DNA of 64,000 bases from Pseudomonas sp. dw_612. Lineage in GTDB: Bacteria; Pseudomonadota; Gammaproteobacteria; Pseudomonadales; Pseudomonadaceae. The notes beneath the pieces were generated by a model that saw only the letters and a list, made by a program, of their open reading frames with translations, searched no databases and was not told the DNA's origin. The stretch lies in NCBI RefSeq assembly GCF_018449725.1, contig NZ_JAAVVC010000001.1, positions 434,001 to 498,000 on the forward strand. Reading direction: 5' to 3'. Numbering within the stretch: the first letter of the stretch is position 1; each line of letters starts with the position of its first letter. The position numbers and the translations under genes were made by a program. Shown here piece by piece: positions 9,345 to 19,168 of this stretch.

Positions 9345-11132
9345 CTACGCGTGAAGATCGAATTCGGCCTTACCGTCGTTGAACTGCAACGCCGCCAACC
9401 GCGCATACAACGCATTGCTGGCCACCAACTCTTGATGCGTGCCCACCGCGACCAGTTTCCCTTGGTCCATCACCGCGATCCGGTCGGCGTTTTTCACGGT
9501 GGCCAAACGGTGGGCGATGACCAGGGTGGTGCGGTTTTTCATCAGGCTGGGCAGGGCTTGCTGGATCAGGTGTTCGCTCTGCGCGTCGAGGGCGCTGGTG
9601 GCTTCGTCGAGCAGTAGAATGGGGGCGTCCACCAGCAACGCCCGGGCGATGGCCAGGCGTTGGCGTTGGCCGCCGGACAAACCTAGGCCGCCGTCGCCGA
9701 GGTGGGTCTGGTAGCCGTTGGGCATTTGCTCGATGAAGTCGTGGGCGTAGGCGATTTTTGCCGCTTCCTGAACCTGGGCCAGGGTCGCGGCCGGATTACC
9801 GTAGCGGATGTTTTCTTCGATGCTGCCGAAGAACAATGCCGGGTTTTGCGAGACCAGGGCGAAGCAGCGGCGCAGGTCCAGCGGATCAAGCTGCGTCAGC
9901 GGCACACCGTCGAGCAGGATGCGGCCTTCGGCCGGGTCATAAAAACGCAGGAGCAAATCATACACGGTGGACTTGCCCGCACCGGAAGGCCCGACCAGCG
10001 CCAGGGTTTCGCCCGCGTTGATGGTCAGATTCAAACCATTGACCGCAAAGCTTTCGGGACGCGACGGGTAGGAAAAGCGCACATCCTGCAACTCCAGATT
10101 GCCCTTCACCCGTTCGGGCAAGGTCACCAACCCGCTGGTCGGTGGCTGGATGATGTTTTCCGAGCGCAGCAGTTCGGCAATCCGCTCCGCCGCACCGGCC
10201 GCGCGCTGCAACTCGCCGATGACTTCGCTCAAAGTGCCGAAGGCGCTGCCGACGATCAGGCTGTAGAAGACAAACGCCGCCAGTTCACCCGCCGAGATGC
10301 GTCCAGCGATGACGTCCATGCCTCCGACCCACAACATCACCCCGACGGCCCCCAACACCAGCACGATCACCAGGGTAATCAGCCAGGCCCGCTGGAAGAT
10401 GCGCTTGCGAGCCGTTTCGAATGCCTGCTCCACGGTGACCGCAAAACGTTGTTCGTCCTGGACCTGATGGTTGTAGGCCTGCACGGTTTTGATCTGGCCG
10501 AGGGTTTCGGACACGTAGCTGCCGACATCGGCGATCCGATCCTGGCTTTCCCGCGACAGGCTGCGCACCCGACGACCGAAAATCAGGATCGGCGCGATCA
10601 CCAACGGCAAAGCGATCACCACAATGCTGGTGAGCTTGGGGTTGGTGATAAACAGCAGCACGATCCCGCCGATGACCATCAGCAGATTGCGCAAAAACAG
10701 CGATAACGACGAGCCGATCACCGATTGCAGCAGCGTGGTATCAGCGGTCAGCCGCGACTGGATCTCCGAACTGCGGTTGTCTTCATAGAAGCCCGGATGC
10801 AGGTACACCAGATGATTGAACACCTGGCGCCGTATATCCGCGACGACCCGCTCGCCGATCCACGACACCAGATAGAAACGCGCAAAGGTGCCGACCGCCA
10901 GCGCGAGCACCAACACCATGAACAAACCAATGGTCTGGTTGAGCAGATGCGGCGACTGGGTCATGAAACCCTGATCCACCAGCAGCCGAATGCCCTGCCC
11001 CATGGACAACGTGATGCCGGCGGTGACAATCAACGCCAGCAAGGCGCCCAGGGCCTGCCCGCGATAGGGCACAAGAAAACGACTGGCCAGACGAATGGCG
11101 CGACGGTGACGGGAAGAGAGCATCGGTTTCAT
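9345..11132 (-). CDS. ABC transporter, fused permease-ATPase (MsbA-like exporter half)
   Basis: 595 residues. Six predicted membrane helices lie in residues 20-310 (for example ALGALLALIVTAGITLS and LITLVIVLVLGAVGVMLWV), followed by an ATPase domain with Walker A GPSGAGKST, signature LSGGQRQR and Walker B ILLLDEATSALD. This half-transporter architecture is that of homodimeric type IV exporters such as MsbA or LmrA. The genuine lipid A flippase MsbA is normally beside lpxK, which is absent here, so this is probably a lipid or drug exporter paralogue with unknown substrate. The ATG at 11132 is preferred; a TTG four codons upstream is possible. No clear ribosome-binding site is seen for either. 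Confidence 0.87.
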   Translation of the reverse strand: MKPMLSSRHRRAIRLASRFLVPYRGQALGALLALIVTAGITLSMGQGIRLLVDQGFMTQSPHLLNQTIGLFMVLVLALAVGTFARFYLVSWIGERVVADIRRQVFNHLVYLHPGFYEDNRSSEIQSRLTADTTLLQSVIGSSLSLFLRNLLMVIGGIVLLFITNPKLTSIVVIALPLVIAPILIFGRRVRSLSRESQDRIADVGSYVSETLGQIKTVQAYNHQVQDEQRFAVTVEQAFETARKRIFQRAWLITLVIVLVLGAVGVMLWVGGMDVIAGRISAGELAAFVFYSLIVGSAFGTLSEVIGELQRAAGAAERIAELLRSENIIQPPTSGLVTLPERVKGNLELQDVRFSYPSRPESFAVNGLNLTINAGETLALVGPSGAGKSTVYDLLLRFYDPAEGRILLDGVPLTQLDPLDLRRCFALVSQNPALFFGSIEENIRYGNPAATLAQVQEAAKIAYAHDFIEQMPNGYQTHLGDGGLGLSGGQRQRLAIARALLVDAPILLLDEATSALDAQSEHLIQQALPSLMKNRTTLVIAHRLATVKNADRIAVMDQGKLVAVGTHQELVASNALYARLAALQFNDGKAEFDLHA

Positions 11133-11389
11133 CCAGGTTCGCAACAGGAGCGATTAATGGGGCCAGCCTACACACTCAATGGGGTGGAACTCTGTAAATC
11201 ACAATGAGTCAGGTTAATTATGACCGCCAAGACTAGTGCCTAGATGCTATTGGTCTAACGTTCGGGTAGTCACATCGAAGCATTTCTGGTGGACTGATGT
11301 TGCCGTTCTGGAAGGACCGCAGGGAGTTGTCACAGCCCGGTCACCTGGCGGTTTTAGAGTAAGCACACAACCTGATGAGGAGACAGGCC

Positions 11390-11569
11390 ATGTCCTTGCA
11401 AAACAGCAGCGAAGACAAGATTCAAGTGATCCGCACACAACCAGACCAGTCTCTGGGTTGCTCGATTATCGATGAGGACGGGCGCGAAGTACCGATCACT
11501 GAAGGCATGATCCAGGACGCGTGCCGCGAACTGGAGAAACGATTGGTCAAGCCTGCCGAACAAGAGTGA
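11390..11569 (+). CDS. Small conserved protein, PA1571-like
   Basis: 59 residues: MSLQNSSEDKIQVIRTQPDQ, then GCSIIDEDGREVPITEGMIQ and a charged C-terminal helix (ACRELEKRLVKP). It resembles the small pseudomonad proteins annotated as the PA1571 family, recalled from memory. AGGAG precedes the ATG with good spacing, and a strong terminator follows at once, so it is a separate short transcript. The protein is soluble with no known domain, and its function is unknown. Confidence 0.82.
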   Translation: MSLQNSSEDKIQVIRTQPDQSLGCSIIDEDGREVPITEGMIQDACRELEKRLVKPAEQE

Positions 11570-11588
11570 TATAGCCACCGTCTTCTTG

Positions 11589-11616
11589 ACCCGGCCCAGG
11601 TTGGCCGGGTTTTTTA
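11589..11616 (+). terminator. Rho-independent terminator of the small PA1571-like gene
   Basis: Stem ACCCGGCC (11589-11596) and GGCCGGGT (11603-11610) with loop CAGGTT, then TTTTTTAT. Confidence 0.9.
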
Positions 11617-11648
11617 TGGGTGATTATCCAGAAATTGCGGTGCGGCCA

Positions 11649-11741
11649 TTCGCGAGCAAGCCCGCTCCCACAGGGAATTTTTGGTGACCATAAATGTTGT
11701 GTTCGACCGAGATCCAATGTGGGAGCGGGCTTGCTCGCGAA
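11649..11741. repeat. REPIN, REP family A
   Basis: Inverted pair of the family A unit, TTCGCGAGCAAGCCCGCTCC at the left and its reverse complement at the right. It separates the small-protein gene from the convergent pdxB. Confidence 0.93.
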
Positions 11742-11757
11742 GGGGCCGACTCGATTC

Positions 11758-12900
11758 CTAGACAGCCACCGCGCCAAGTGCCGCCACAATCTTCTGCAAC
11801 TCAGCCGAATCCCCCTCAATCCGCACCTGCAACCCATCAATCTCGCGGCGCGGCGGATAGTTCTTACGCAGCGCATCAAATGCCGCACGCTGCTCGCTCA
11901 CATTGCCTACCAGGCTGCGGCGGAAATCCGCATCATCACGGCGCGGGTCGTACACGCCACGGCACAACATCGCCAGCGCCCAGGCCGGATCGCTGTTAGC
12001 GTGCAAGGTCACTTGCGCCAGCCACGGCGCGGGCAGCAAATCACTCAGGCTGACCGAAGCAGGCTGACCCAGGAAGTCGCAATACGCCTGATAGATCTGC
12101 GCCGTGCCGCGCTGTTTGCCATCGAGGCTGTAGCCGGCGATATGCGGCGTCGCCAGCACACAGAGTTCGGCCAGCGCCACATCGACCTCGGGCTCGCCTT
12201 CCCAGACGTCCAGCACCGCTTGCAGGTCTTCACGTTGCAACAACACCTGACGCAGGGCCGCGTTATCCACCACCGGGCCACGGCTGGCGTTGATCAGCCA
12301 GGTGCCGGGCTTGAGTCGGTTCAAACGGGGTTTATCGAACAGGTGCCAGGTCGCTTGAGCGCCATGCTTCTTCAACGGCGTGTGCAGGCTGATGACGTCG
12401 CACTGCTCGATGATCTGCTCAAGGCTCACGAAATCGCCGCCCTCCGCCGCTTGCCGGGGCGGATCGCACACCAGCACGTTCCAGCCCAAGCCTTGCAGGA
12501 CCTTGACCAGTCGCCCGCCCACTTCGCCGGCACCGACCACGCCGTAGGTACGTTGTGTCAGGTCGACGCCTTCGATTTCGGCCAGGGTCAGCAGGCTGCC
12601 GAGCACATAATCGACCACGCCCCGGGCATTGCAGCCGGGGGCGCTGGACCAGGTGATGCCGGCCTGCTGAAAGTAATCGAGGTCCAGGTGATCGGTGCCA
12701 ATGGTGCAGGTGCCGACAAACCGTACCTTGCTGCCTTCGAGCAACGAACGGTTGACGTTGGTCACCGAGCGCACCAGCAGCACATCGGCCTGCTCAACGG
12801 TGGCGCGGTCGATGGAACGCCCCGGCACCCGGCGGATTTCGCCGAAACCCTGGAAAAAGGCATCGAGCAGCGGGATATTTTCGTCGGCAACAATCAGCAT
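11758..12900 (-). CDS. pdxB: Erythronate-4-phosphate dehydrogenase PdxB
   Basis: 380 residues, as expected for PdxB. It begins [20 protein letters not shown] and has the D-2-hydroxyacid dehydrogenase NAD-binding fold ([13 protein letters not shown]), catalytic Arg in NASRGPVVD and the Glu/His pair region ([19 protein letters not shown]). The C-terminal DUF3410 dimerisation domain is present. It oxidises 4-phosphoerythronate in the DXP-dependent pyridoxal phosphate pathway. The ATG at 12900 carries GGAG upstream; the frame is open 21 codons further but without homology. It is transcribed alone, with repeats on both sides. Confidence 0.96.
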   Translation of the reverse strand: MLIVADENIPLLDAFFQGFGEIRRVPGRSIDRATVEQADVLLVRSVTNVNRSLLEGSKVRFVGTCTIGTDHLDLDYFQQAGITWSSAPGCNARGVVDYVLGSLLTLAEIEGVDLTQRTYGVVGAGEVGGRLVKVLQGLGWNVLVCDPPRQAAEGGDFVSLEQIIEQCDVISLHTPLKKHGAQATWHLFDKPRLNRLKPGTWLINASRGPVVDNAALRQVLLQREDLQAVLDVWEGEPEVDVALAELCVLATPHIAGYSLDGKQRGTAQIYQAYCDFLGQPASVSLSDLLPAPWLAQVTLHANSDPAWALAMLCRGVYDPRRDDADFRRSLVGNVSEQRAAFDALRKNYPPRREIDGLQVRIEGDSAELQKIVAALGAVAV

Positions 12901-12980
12901 GGCGAGGCTCCTTTGGCGGATCGGCAGTGTAGTTGTAGATGACCTGTCACGCCTAGCGCACATCCCCCGGTATATGCCAT

Positions 12981-13078
12981 GTAGGAGCTGTCGAGTGAAA
13001 CGAGGCTGCGATCTTTTGAGGTTGTTTTGAAGAGCAAGATCAAAAGATCGCAGCCTCGTTTCACTCGACAGCTCCTAC
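12981..13078. repeat. REPIN-like palindrome, family B
   Basis: Long inverted repeat with arms GTAGGAGCTGTCGAGTGAAA...GGCTGCGATCTTTTGA and reverse complement, about 38 bp each, around a short AT-rich centre. It lies between the divergent pdxB and MATE genes. A nearly identical copy is at 33021. Confidence 0.92.
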
Positions 13079-13198
13079 GGGGGATGTGCGGTAGGCGAAA
13101 GGGATTACAAATCGGTAACACAGCGCTTTTCCTGACCACTGCGTCAGCAGGTAGAATGCGCCGCCCCTGCGCATCAAATCTCTCTGGACGTTTCGCCC

Positions 13199-14608
13199 TT
13201 GAATTCCGTAACTGACCACCCCGCTGCACCTGCCCTCAACCGCCCGGCCCGGGTTCGCCTGGAGCTGAAAACCCTGCTCGCCCTGGCGCTGCCGATCATG
13301 ATCGCGCAACTGGCGACCACTGCCATGGGCTTCGTCGATGCCGTAATGGCGGGCCGGGTCGGGCCGCGAGATCTGGCGGCCGTGGCGCTGGGTAACTCGA
13401 TCTGGGTTCCGGTGTTTCTGCTGATGACTGGCACGTTGCTCGCCACTACGCCCAAAGTCGCCCAGCGTTTCGGCGCCGGCACGCACAGCGAGATCGGCCC
13501 GATCGTGCGCCAGGCGCTGTGGCTGGCGTTGGTAGTGGGTTTGATGGCGACCGGCATGCTCATCGCCGCCGAACCGATCCTGCACATCATGAAGGTCGAC
13601 CCCGAGTTGATCGGCCCGTGCATGCAATACCTGCACGGCATTGCCGCCGGTTTGCCAGCGGTCGCGCTCTATCACGTGCTGCGCTGCTTCAGTGATGGCA
13701 TGGGCCGCACGCGCCCGGCGATGATCCTCGGCTTGTGCGCCCTGGCGCTGAACATCCCGCTGAACTACGTGTTCATTTATGGCCACTTGGGCGTGCCCGC
13801 CATGGGCGGTGCCGGCTGCGGCTGGGCCACGGGGATTGTGATGTGGTTCATGGCCCTCGGCATGATGGCCTATACCCGCTGGGCGCCGGCCTATCAGAAA
13901 AGCGAGCTGTTCAGCCGCTTCGACTGGCCACAATGGTCGGTGATCAAACGCCTGCTGGGTATCGGCTTGCCGATCGGCATTGCGGTGTTCGCCGAATCGA
14001 GCATCTTCGCGGTGATTGCCCTGCTGATCGGCAGCCTCGGCGCCACGGTGGTCGCCGGGCATCAGATTGCCCTGAACGTCAGTTCGCTGGTGTTCATGAT
14101 CCCTTACTCGCTGGGGATGGCCGTCACCGTACGCGTCGGCCAGGCACTGGGCCGCAATGAGCCGCGTGAAGCGCGCTTCGCCGCCGGTGTCGGCATGGGC
14201 ACTGCCCTGGCGTATGCCTGTTTGTCGGCGAGCATGATGCTGTTGCTGCGCGAACACATCGCCACGATCTACACGGCTGATCCGACAGTGATTCATGTGG
14301 CGGCGATGCTGATTGTGTATTCGGCGCTGTTTCAGTTTTCCGATGCGATCCAGGTCACAGCAGCCGGTGCGTTGCGCGGGTATCAGGACACTCGGGTGAC
14401 GATGATTCTGACCCTGTTCGCGTATTGGGGAATTGGCTTGCCGGTGGGTTACGCCCTGGGCCTGACCGACTGGTTCGGTGCGCCGAGCGGCCCGAGCGGG
14501 CTGTGGCAGGGTTTGATCGTGGGCTTGAGTTGCGCGGCGCTGATGCTGTCGATCCGCCTGACGCGCAGTGCACGCAAGCGGATTCGAATCAGCCAGTCGG
14601 CGGGTTAA
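13199..14608 (+). CDS. MATE family multidrug efflux transporter (NorM/PmpM type)
   Basis: 469 residues with about 12 membrane helices in two repeats (for example [20 protein letters not shown] near 30). MATE signatures include [20 protein letters not shown] and the second-half [20 protein letters not shown]. It exports cationic drugs across the inner membrane by H+ or Na+ antiport. The start is a TTG at 13199, since no ATG or GTG lies before the first helix; GGACG precedes it. The coding ends in TTAA at 14605-14608, which is also the stop of the convergent tusA. The transported compounds cannot be inferred. Confidence 0.9.
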   Translation: MNSVTDHPAAPALNRPARVRLELKTLLALALPIMIAQLATTAMGFVDAVMAGRVGPRDLAAVALGNSIWVPVFLLMTGTLLATTPKVAQRFGAGTHSEIGPIVRQALWLALVVGLMATGMLIAAEPILHIMKVDPELIGPCMQYLHGIAAGLPAVALYHVLRCFSDGMGRTRPAMILGLCALALNIPLNYVFIYGHLGVPAMGGAGCGWATGIVMWFMALGMMAYTRWAPAYQKSELFSRFDWPQWSVIKRLLGIGLPIGIAVFAESSIFAVIALLIGSLGATVVAGHQIALNVSSLVFMIPYSLGMAVTVRVGQALGRNEPREARFAAGVGMGTALAYACLSASMMLLLREHIATIYTADPTVIHVAAMLIVYSALFQFSDAIQVTAAGALRGYQDTRVTMILTLFAYWGIGLPVGYALGLTDWFGAPSGPSGLWQGLIVGLSCAALMLSIRLTRSARKRIRISQSAG

Positions 14609-14856
14609 GCGAGTTTCTTGCGGATCCAGTAGAGGTAGGTGCCTGCCTCTTCGTGCTGCGCCACCAGTTCGTGGTCGAGAAACACACAGAACTTGGGAAT
14701 GTCGCGACGGGTCGACGGGTCGGTGGCGATCACCTTGAGCAAGCCACCGGGCGCCAGGTCACGGATGTGCTGGTGCAGCATCATCACCGGCTCCGGGCAG
14801 TTGAGGCCGGTGGCGTCGAGGGTGCCGTCTACCGGCGTATCAAGCATTTCACTCAT
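14605..14856 (-). CDS. tusA: Sulfur carrier protein TusA
   Basis: 83 residues in a single TusA/SirA domain. It has [15 protein letters not shown] with the conserved Cys20 in CPEP, the persulfide carrier residue. TusA takes sulfur from IscS and passes it on for tRNA 2-thiouridine formation and other uses. It lies just downstream of rlmM on the same strand, separated by a REPIN, an arrangement I recall from other pseudomonads. Its stop overlaps that of the convergent MATE gene by sharing the TTAA palindrome. A ribosome-binding site (AGGAGTG) precedes the ATG. Confidence 0.95.
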   Translation of the reverse strand: MSEMLDTPVDGTLDATGLNCPEPVMMLHQHIRDLAPGGLLKVIATDPSTRRDIPKFCVFLDHELVAQHEEAGTYLYWIRKKLA

Positions 14857-14929
14857 GATTCACTCCTGAAACTGGCCGGCATTGTCGCGCATTGCCGGGT
14901 TTAACGTCATCTGTGGCGTACACCGTCCC

Positions 14930-15019
14930 TGTGGGAGCGAGCTTGCTCGCGAAGGCGGACTGACATTCAACATTGATGTCGACTGACCCACCGCTTTCGC
15001 GAGCAAGCCCGCTCCCACA
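14930..15019. repeat. REPIN, REP family A, between tusA and rlmM
   Basis: Inverted pair of the family A unit: TGTGGGAGCGAGCTTGCTCG at left (one base changed) and the reverse complement at right. Confidence 0.92.
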
Positions 15020-15033
15020 TTGATCCGTGTGGC

Positions 15034-16107
15034 TTAGCGGGACTTGGGTTTCTTCACGTCAATCCGGCGCAAATGGCAGGTCACTTCTTCGCGGTCGTGG
15101 TACAGCTGTTTACAGCCGATTTCGACTTTGATCCCGCGCGCCTTGAAGCCGTCGGCGATGCGTTCGAGCAAGCGCTTCACTTCCGCGTAACGCTGTTTCA
15201 TCGGCAGTTTGAGGTTGACCACCGCTTCGCGGCAATGCCCTTCGCCAATCCACTCTTCCAGCATCGCGGCGTTACGCGCCGGTTTCTCGACGATGTCGCA
15301 GACCATCCAGTCCACCGGTTGGCGCGGCTTGAAGGTGAACCCGTCAGCCATCAAGTGCTGCACCAGGCCGGTGTCCATCAGGCTTTCGGCCATCGGGCCG
15401 TTGTCGATGGCGGTCACCAGCATGCCACGGTTGACCAGTTGCCAGGTCCAGCCGCCCGGTGCGGCGCCGAGGTCGACGCCGGTCATGTCGCTGTGCAGAC
15501 GCTCGTCCCACTGATCACGCGGGATAAAGTGGTGCCAGGCCTCTTCCAGCTTCAGGGTCGAACGGCTTGGCGCGTCACGCGGGAACTTCAGGCGCGGAAT
15601 GCCCATCGGCCACATCGCCGAATTATTCGACTCAGCCAGACCGACGAACACTTCGCGGCCGCTTTTGAAGGTCAGCAACAGGCGCGGCTTGCTGGCATCT
15701 TCCACCAGTTTGCCGGCGCCAATCAGTGCCTTGCGCAGGTGGCCTTCGAATTTCTTGCAGAAGTTCGACAGTTCCTTGCCATCGTTGGTGTCGACCATTT
15801 CCAGCCACAGGCTGCCGCATACCGGGAAGTCGACGATGTGCGCGAGGATCACGCTGATACGATCGGTTTCCGGCAGGTCGATGAAAATCCCGCGAGCCCA
15901 TTGGCGCGGGAAGATCAGCTCGGCGAAACGCTGGCCGCGCATCAGGCGCTCGGCGCCGTCTTCTTCGGTGCAGATAAATTCGGCGCAGGCGCTGGCGGTC
16001 TTGGCCTTGGCGTAACCGGCCACGTTCAGCCGCGCGGCGTGTTCGGCAATCTCGGAACAGACTTCGCCTTCGAAGCCCGGCCGGCAATGCATAAAGAGGG
16101 TGTTCAT
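15034..16107 (-). CDS. rlmM: 23S rRNA (cytidine-2498-2'-O)-methyltransferase RlmM
   Basis: 357 residues, the usual size. It begins MNTLFMHCRPGFEGEVCSEI with an N-terminal THUMP-like domain, followed by an FtsJ/RrmJ-type methyltransferase fold with the SAM-binding motif GVDLGAAPGGWTWQLV. The segment VVNLKLPMKQRY contains the conserved Lys of the K-D-K-E tetrad. It methylates C2498 of 23S rRNA before ribosome assembly. The ATG at 16107 has AGGAG upstream; a 21-codon longer frame has no homology. It is divergent from acnA. Confidence 0.96.
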   Translation of the reverse strand: MNTLFMHCRPGFEGEVCSEIAEHAARLNVAGYAKAKTASACAEFICTEEDGAERLMRGQRFAELIFPRQWARGIFIDLPETDRISVILAHIVDFPVCGSLWLEMVDTNDGKELSNFCKKFEGHLRKALIGAGKLVEDASKPRLLLTFKSGREVFVGLAESNNSAMWPMGIPRLKFPRDAPSRSTLKLEEAWHHFIPRDQWDERLHSDMTGVDLGAAPGGWTWQLVNRGMLVTAIDNGPMAESLMDTGLVQHLMADGFTFKPRQPVDWMVCDIVEKPARNAAMLEEWIGEGHCREAVVNLKLPMKQRYAEVKRLLERIADGFKARGIKVEIGCKQLYHDREEVTCHLRRIDVKKPKSR

Positions 16108-16317
16108 TGAATCTCCTGGGCAATCGGCAATGATCGATGCGCAAACTTGCCCTGTAGCAAAGCCTGTCACGAAAACCGGCGCATGATAGCCGAGTTCGGA
16201 ACCTTGGACTTGTCGATAGAGTCCAGTTATTAGCCAGCTACTTAAAACAGGGCTAGGTTTAATGCTCTGTTTGTCCCGTCAGTCCGTAGCCGTGCGGACC
16301 CAAAGGAGTCATTTCAA

Positions 16318-19059
16318 ATGCCGTCCCTCGATAGCCTGAAAACCCTTAAAACCTTACAAATCGACGACAAGACGTACCACTATTTCAGTCTGCCCGACGC
16401 CGCCAAGAGCCTCGGTGATCTCGACAAATTGCCGATGTCGTTGAAAGTGTTGCTGGAAAACCTGCTGCGCTGGGAAGACGAAAAAACCGTCACCGGCGCC
16501 GACCTCAAGGCAATTGCCGCGTGGCTCAAGGAGCGTCGCTCCGACCGCGAAATCCAGTACCGCCCTGCCCGCGTATTAATGCAGGATTTTACCGGCGTGC
16601 CGGCCGTGGTCGATCTCGCCGCGATGCGCGCCGCCATGGCCAAGGCGGGCGGCGACCCGCAGCGCATCAATCCGCTGTCGCCGGTGGACCTGGTGATCGA
16701 CCATTCGGTGATGGTCGACAAATTCGCCAGTGCCAGCGCCTTCGAACAGAACGTCGACATCGAAATGCAGCGTAACGGCGAGCGTTACGCGTTCCTGCGC
16801 TGGGGCCAGAGCGCCTTCGACAACTTCAGCGTGGTGCCGCCGGGCACCGGGATCTGTCACCAGGTCAACCTCGAATACCTCGGGCGCACGGTCTGGACCA
16901 AGGATGAGGACGGCCGTACTTACGCCTTCCCCGACACCCTGGTCGGCACCGATTCCCACACCACCATGATCAACGGCCTCGGCGTGCTCGGCTGGGGCGT
17001 CGGCGGGATCGAAGCGGAAGCGGCGATGCTCGGCCAACCGGTGTCGATGCTGATTCCGGAAGTGATCGGTTTCAAACTCACCGGCAAGCTCAAGAAAGGC
17101 ATCACCGCCACCGACCTGGTGCTGACCGTCACGCAGATGCTGCGCAAGAAAGGCGTGGTCGGGAAATTCGTCGAGTTCTACGGTGACGGCCTCGCTGATC
17201 TGCCGTTGGCCGACCGCGCGACCATCGCCAACATGGCTCCGGAGTACGGCGCCACCTGCGGTTTCTTCCCGGTGGACGACGTGACGTTGGAATACCTGCG
17301 CCTGTCCGGTCGGCCGGCCGAAGTGGTCAAACTGGTCGAGGCCTACACCAAGGCCCAAGGCCTGTGGCGCCTGCCGGGCAAGGAACCGATCTTCACTGAC
17401 AGCCTGGAACTGGACATGGGCAGCGTCGAAGCCAGTCTTGCGGGGCCGAAACGTCCGCAGGACCGTGTCTCGCTGCCGAACGTGGCCCAGGCCTTCAGCG
17501 ATTTCCTTGGCCTGCAAATCAAACCCACCAGCAAGGAAGAAGGTCGCCTGGAAAGTGAGGGTGGCGGTGGGGTCGCGGTGGGCAACGCCGATATGGTCGG
17601 TGAAGCAGACTACGAGTCGGAAGGTCATACCTATCGCCTGAAAAACGGTGCGGTGGTGATCGCTGCGATCACGTCCTGCACCAACACCTCCAACCCGAGC
17701 GTGATGATGGCGGCCGGGTTGGTGGCGAAAAAAGCGGTCGAAAAAGGCCTGAAACGCAAGCCGTGGGTCAAGAGTTCCCTGGCGCCCGGTTCGAAAGTGG
17801 TCACCGATTACTACAAGGCTGCCGGCCTGACGCAATACCTCGATGAACTGGGTTTTGCCTTGGTCGGTTATGGCTGCACCACCTGCATCGGCAACTCCGG
17901 GCCGTTGCCGGAACCGATCGAGAAAGCTATTCAGAAAGCTGATCTGGCGGTGGCGTCGGTGCTGTCCGGCAACCGCAACTTTGAAGGCCGGGTGCATCCG
18001 CTGGTGAAAACCAACTGGCTGGCCTCCCCGCCGCTGGTCGTCGCCTATGCGCTGGCGGGTACGGTGCGAATCGACATCAGCAGCGAATCCCTGGGTGATG
18101 ACAAGGACGGCAACCCGGTTTTCCTGCGCGACATCTGGCCGAGCACCAAGGAAATTGCCGACGCGGTGAATCAGGTCAACACCGCGATGTTCCACAAGGA
18201 ATACGCCGAAGTGTTTGCCGGCGATGATCAGTGGCAGGCGATCGAGGTGCCGCAAGCGGCGACTTATGTCTGGCAGGAAGATTCGACCTATATCCAGCAT
18301 CCGCCGTTCTTCGATGATATCGGCGGGCCGTTGCCGGTGATTCAGGACGTGAAAAAAGCCAACGTGCTGGCGCTGCTCGGGGATTCGGTGACCACCGACC
18401 ACATCTCCCCCGCCGGCAACATCAAGGCCGACAGCCCGGCCGGTCGTTACTTGCGCGAGAAAGGCGTGGAGCCGCGGGACTTCAACTCCTACGGTTCGCG
18501 TCGCGGCAACCATGAAGTAATGATGCGCGGCACCTTCGCCAACATCCGCATTCGCAATGAAATGCTCGGCGGCGAAGAAGGTGGCAACACGATCTACATT
18601 CCGACCGGCGAGCGACTGCCGATCTACGACGCCGCCATGCGCTATCAAGCGTCGGGCACGCCGCTGGTGGTGATTGCCGGGCAAGAATACGGCACCGGGT
18701 CGAGCCGCGACTGGGCGGCCAAGGGCACCAACCTGCTGGGGGTGAAAGCGGTCATCGCCGAAAGCTTCGAGCGGATTCATCGCTCCAACCTGGTGGGCAT
18801 GGGCGTGCTGCCGCTGCAATTCAAACTGGATCAGAACCGCAAGAGCCTGAACCTGACGGGCAAGGAAACCGTGGATATTCTCGGTCTGACCGGGGTTGAA
18901 GTGACGCCGCGAATGAACCTGACCCTGGTGATCACCCGTGAAGACGGGACCAGCGAGAAGGTCGAGGTGTTGTGCCGCATCGATACATTGAATGAAGTGG
19001 AATACTTCAAGGCCGGGGGGATTTTGCATTACGTGTTGCGACAGCTGATTGCCTCATAA
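16318..19059 (+). CDS. acnA: Aconitate hydratase A
   Basis: 913 residues, AcnA/IRP-type length. The [4Fe-4S] ligands are Cys454 (AITSCTNTSNPSVM), Cys520 and Cys523 (GYGCTTCIGNSGPLP). The C-terminal swivel domain carries QEYGTGSSRDWAAKG. It interconverts citrate and isocitrate in the TCA cycle. AcnA is the more oxidant-stable, stress- and iron-linked form compared with AcnB. AAAGGAG precedes the ATG. It is followed immediately by a terminator, so it is a single-gene unit. It is divergent from rlmM, with 210 bp between. Confidence 0.98.
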   Translation: MPSLDSLKTLKTLQIDDKTYHYFSLPDAAKSLGDLDKLPMSLKVLLENLLRWEDEKTVTGADLKAIAAWLKERRSDREIQYRPARVLMQDFTGVPAVVDLAAMRAAMAKAGGDPQRINPLSPVDLVIDHSVMVDKFASASAFEQNVDIEMQRNGERYAFLRWGQSAFDNFSVVPPGTGICHQVNLEYLGRTVWTKDEDGRTYAFPDTLVGTDSHTTMINGLGVLGWGVGGIEAEAAMLGQPVSMLIPEVIGFKLTGKLKKGITATDLVLTVTQMLRKKGVVGKFVEFYGDGLADLPLADRATIANMAPEYGATCGFFPVDDVTLEYLRLSGRPAEVVKLVEAYTKAQGLWRLPGKEPIFTDSLELDMGSVEASLAGPKRPQDRVSLPNVAQAFSDFLGLQIKPTSKEEGRLESEGGGGVAVGNADMVGEADYESEGHTYRLKNGAVVIAAITSCTNTSNPSVMMAAGLVAKKAVEKGLKRKPWVKSSLAPGSKVVTDYYKAAGLTQYLDELGFALVGYGCTTCIGNSGPLPEPIEKAIQKADLAVASVLSGNRNFEGRVHPLVKTNWLASPPLVVAYALAGTVRIDISSESLGDDKDGNPVFLRDIWPSTKEIADAVNQVNTAMFHKEYAEVFAGDDQWQAIEVPQAATYVWQEDSTYIQHPPFFDDIGGPLPVIQDVKKANVLALLGDSVTTDHISPAGNIKADSPAGRYLREKGVEPRDFNSYGSRRGNHEVMMRGTFANIRIRNEMLGGEEGGNTIYIPTGERLPIYDAAMRYQASGTPLVVIAGQEYGTGSSRDWAAKGTNLLGVKAVIAESFERIHRSNLVGMGVLPLQFKLDQNRKSLNLTGKETVDILGLTGVEVTPRMNLTLVITREDGTSEKVEVLCRIDTLNEVEYFKAGGILHYVLRQLIAS

Positions 19060-19077
19060 GCACTGCTGCTGACAGAG

Positions 19078-19104
19078 ACACCGCCTTCGGGCGGTGTTTT
19101 TGTT
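19078..19104 (+). terminator. acnA rho-independent terminator
   Basis: Stem ACACCGCC, loop TTCG, stem GGCGGTGT, then TTTTGTTTG. It lies 18 bp after the acnA stop. Confidence 0.93.
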
Positions 19105-19168
19105 TGTGCCCTGCGCTGAACAAAAATACCCTGCACACCACCGACCCACTTACAACACCAATCCCCCT

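Noticed and set aside
9345..11132. Assignment of the ABC exporter as the lipid A flippase MsbA
   Set aside because: The fold fits, but lpxK and other lipid A genes are not adjacent; it is more likely a paralogue.
16576..19029. 817-codon open frame opposite acnA
   Set aside because: Antisense shadow of acnA with biased composition and no motif.
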